Source: AC-69 sp036519575
GTDB taxonomy: Bacteria; Actinomycetota; UBA4738; HRBIN12
Assembly (NCBI GenBank): GCA_036519575.1
Contig: DATDKZ010000112.1
Location: forward strand, 1-13,463
Direction of reading: 5' to 3'
Length of the DNA: 13,463 nt
Below, piece by piece: positions 13,341 to 13,463 of the stretch (positions within the stretch are counted from its first letter, which is position 1; every line of letters starts with the position of its first letter). The position numbers and the translations under genes were made by a program. The notes below the pieces were generated by a model. It was not told where the DNA came from, did no database searches, and was given only the letters and a program-made list of their open reading frames with translations.

Positions 13341-13463
13341 CCCCAGGAGGTCCGCCATTATCACCCCAAGCAGCCTCGGCGCGCCCCCCGGACCGATCTA
13401 TGGGCGCTCCGGCCGGGCCGGTCCTCCCGACCGCCGGAGGGCCATCCCGGACAGCACCTCGAG

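Larger units (their letters stand above)
13302..13463. other. Upstream region of potA, right edge; no gene confidently assigned
   Basis: These 162 bp hold the potA ribosome site (GAGGGGAG at 13306-13313 on the minus strand) and two AT-rich boxes, CATAAT (13340-13335) and GATAAT (13362-13357), on the minus strand. Either could be a -10 element, but neither has a clear -35. Further right, one minus-strand frame reads LEVLSGMALRRSGGPARPERP then TAG (13400-13398). It could be the tail of an upstream gene, but other frames here are open too, as is usual at this GC content. Confidence 0.4.

Noticed and set aside
13420..13443. Inverted repeat (arms 13420-13427 and 13436-13443) near the right edge, considered as a terminator of an upstream gene.
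   Set aside because: One mismatch, no U-tract, and it may lie within a coding tail. GC-rich background makes it weak.
1..13463. Search for a new defence, mobile or biosynthetic system in the window.
   Set aside because: Nearly all the sequence is accounted for by the pot operon, ATP synthase operon, murA and one secreted protein. No array, integrase, transposase, toxin-antitoxin pair or unusual repeat was seen.

Overview
The window is a GC-rich bacterial chromosome segment in which every recognisable gene lies on the minus strand, so transcription runs from high to low coordinates. Gene content, GTG-rich starts, short or overlapping gene junctions, apparently leaderless starts (atpZ, murA), the Tat-lipoprotein style PotD and the atp-to-murA synteny suggest a deep-branching Actinomycetota, probably environmental. 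That assignment is inference. AtpF and AtpH are separate proteins rather than the fused b-delta protein of mycobacteria, which argues against Corynebacteriales/Mycobacteriales.

Layout, in order of transcription. (1) 13301 down to 9165: a four-gene polyamine-type ABC importer, potA-potD-potB-potC (ATPase, Tat-exported lipoprotein binding protein, two permeases). All three junctions overlap. (2) 9164-9043: a 122-bp spacer with a small GNRA-capped hairpin after potC and a TATACT box just before the next gene. (3) 9042 down to 1967: a complete F1Fo ATP synthase operon, atpZ-like, atpI-like, atpB(a), atpE(c), atpF(b), atpH(delta), atpA(alpha), atpG(gamma), atpD(beta), atpC(epsilon). (4) After an 80-bp spacer, murA (1886-615), the first committed enzyme of peptidoglycan synthesis. 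A TACAAT box lies 7 nt before its ATG and no Shine-Dalgarno is visible. (5) Overlapping the murA stop, a secreted alkaline-phosphatase-superfamily-like protein runs off the left edge (618-1).

How they work together: the ATP synthase makes ATP from the proton motive force, the Pot importer spends ATP to bring in polyamines (or a similar cationic solute), and MurA plus the secreted protein belong to the envelope. The most notable points are an epsilon subunit of only 89 residues with no C-terminal helical domain, paired with an alpha subunit carrying a C-terminal extension of about 36 residues; two probable leaderless transcripts; a 16-bp perfect palindrome centred on the first atp start codon; and acidic protein tails whose codons double as ribosome binding sites for the next gene. 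I see no CRISPR array, mobile element, tRNA, rRNA or clearly new multi-gene system. The region is essentially core housekeeping.
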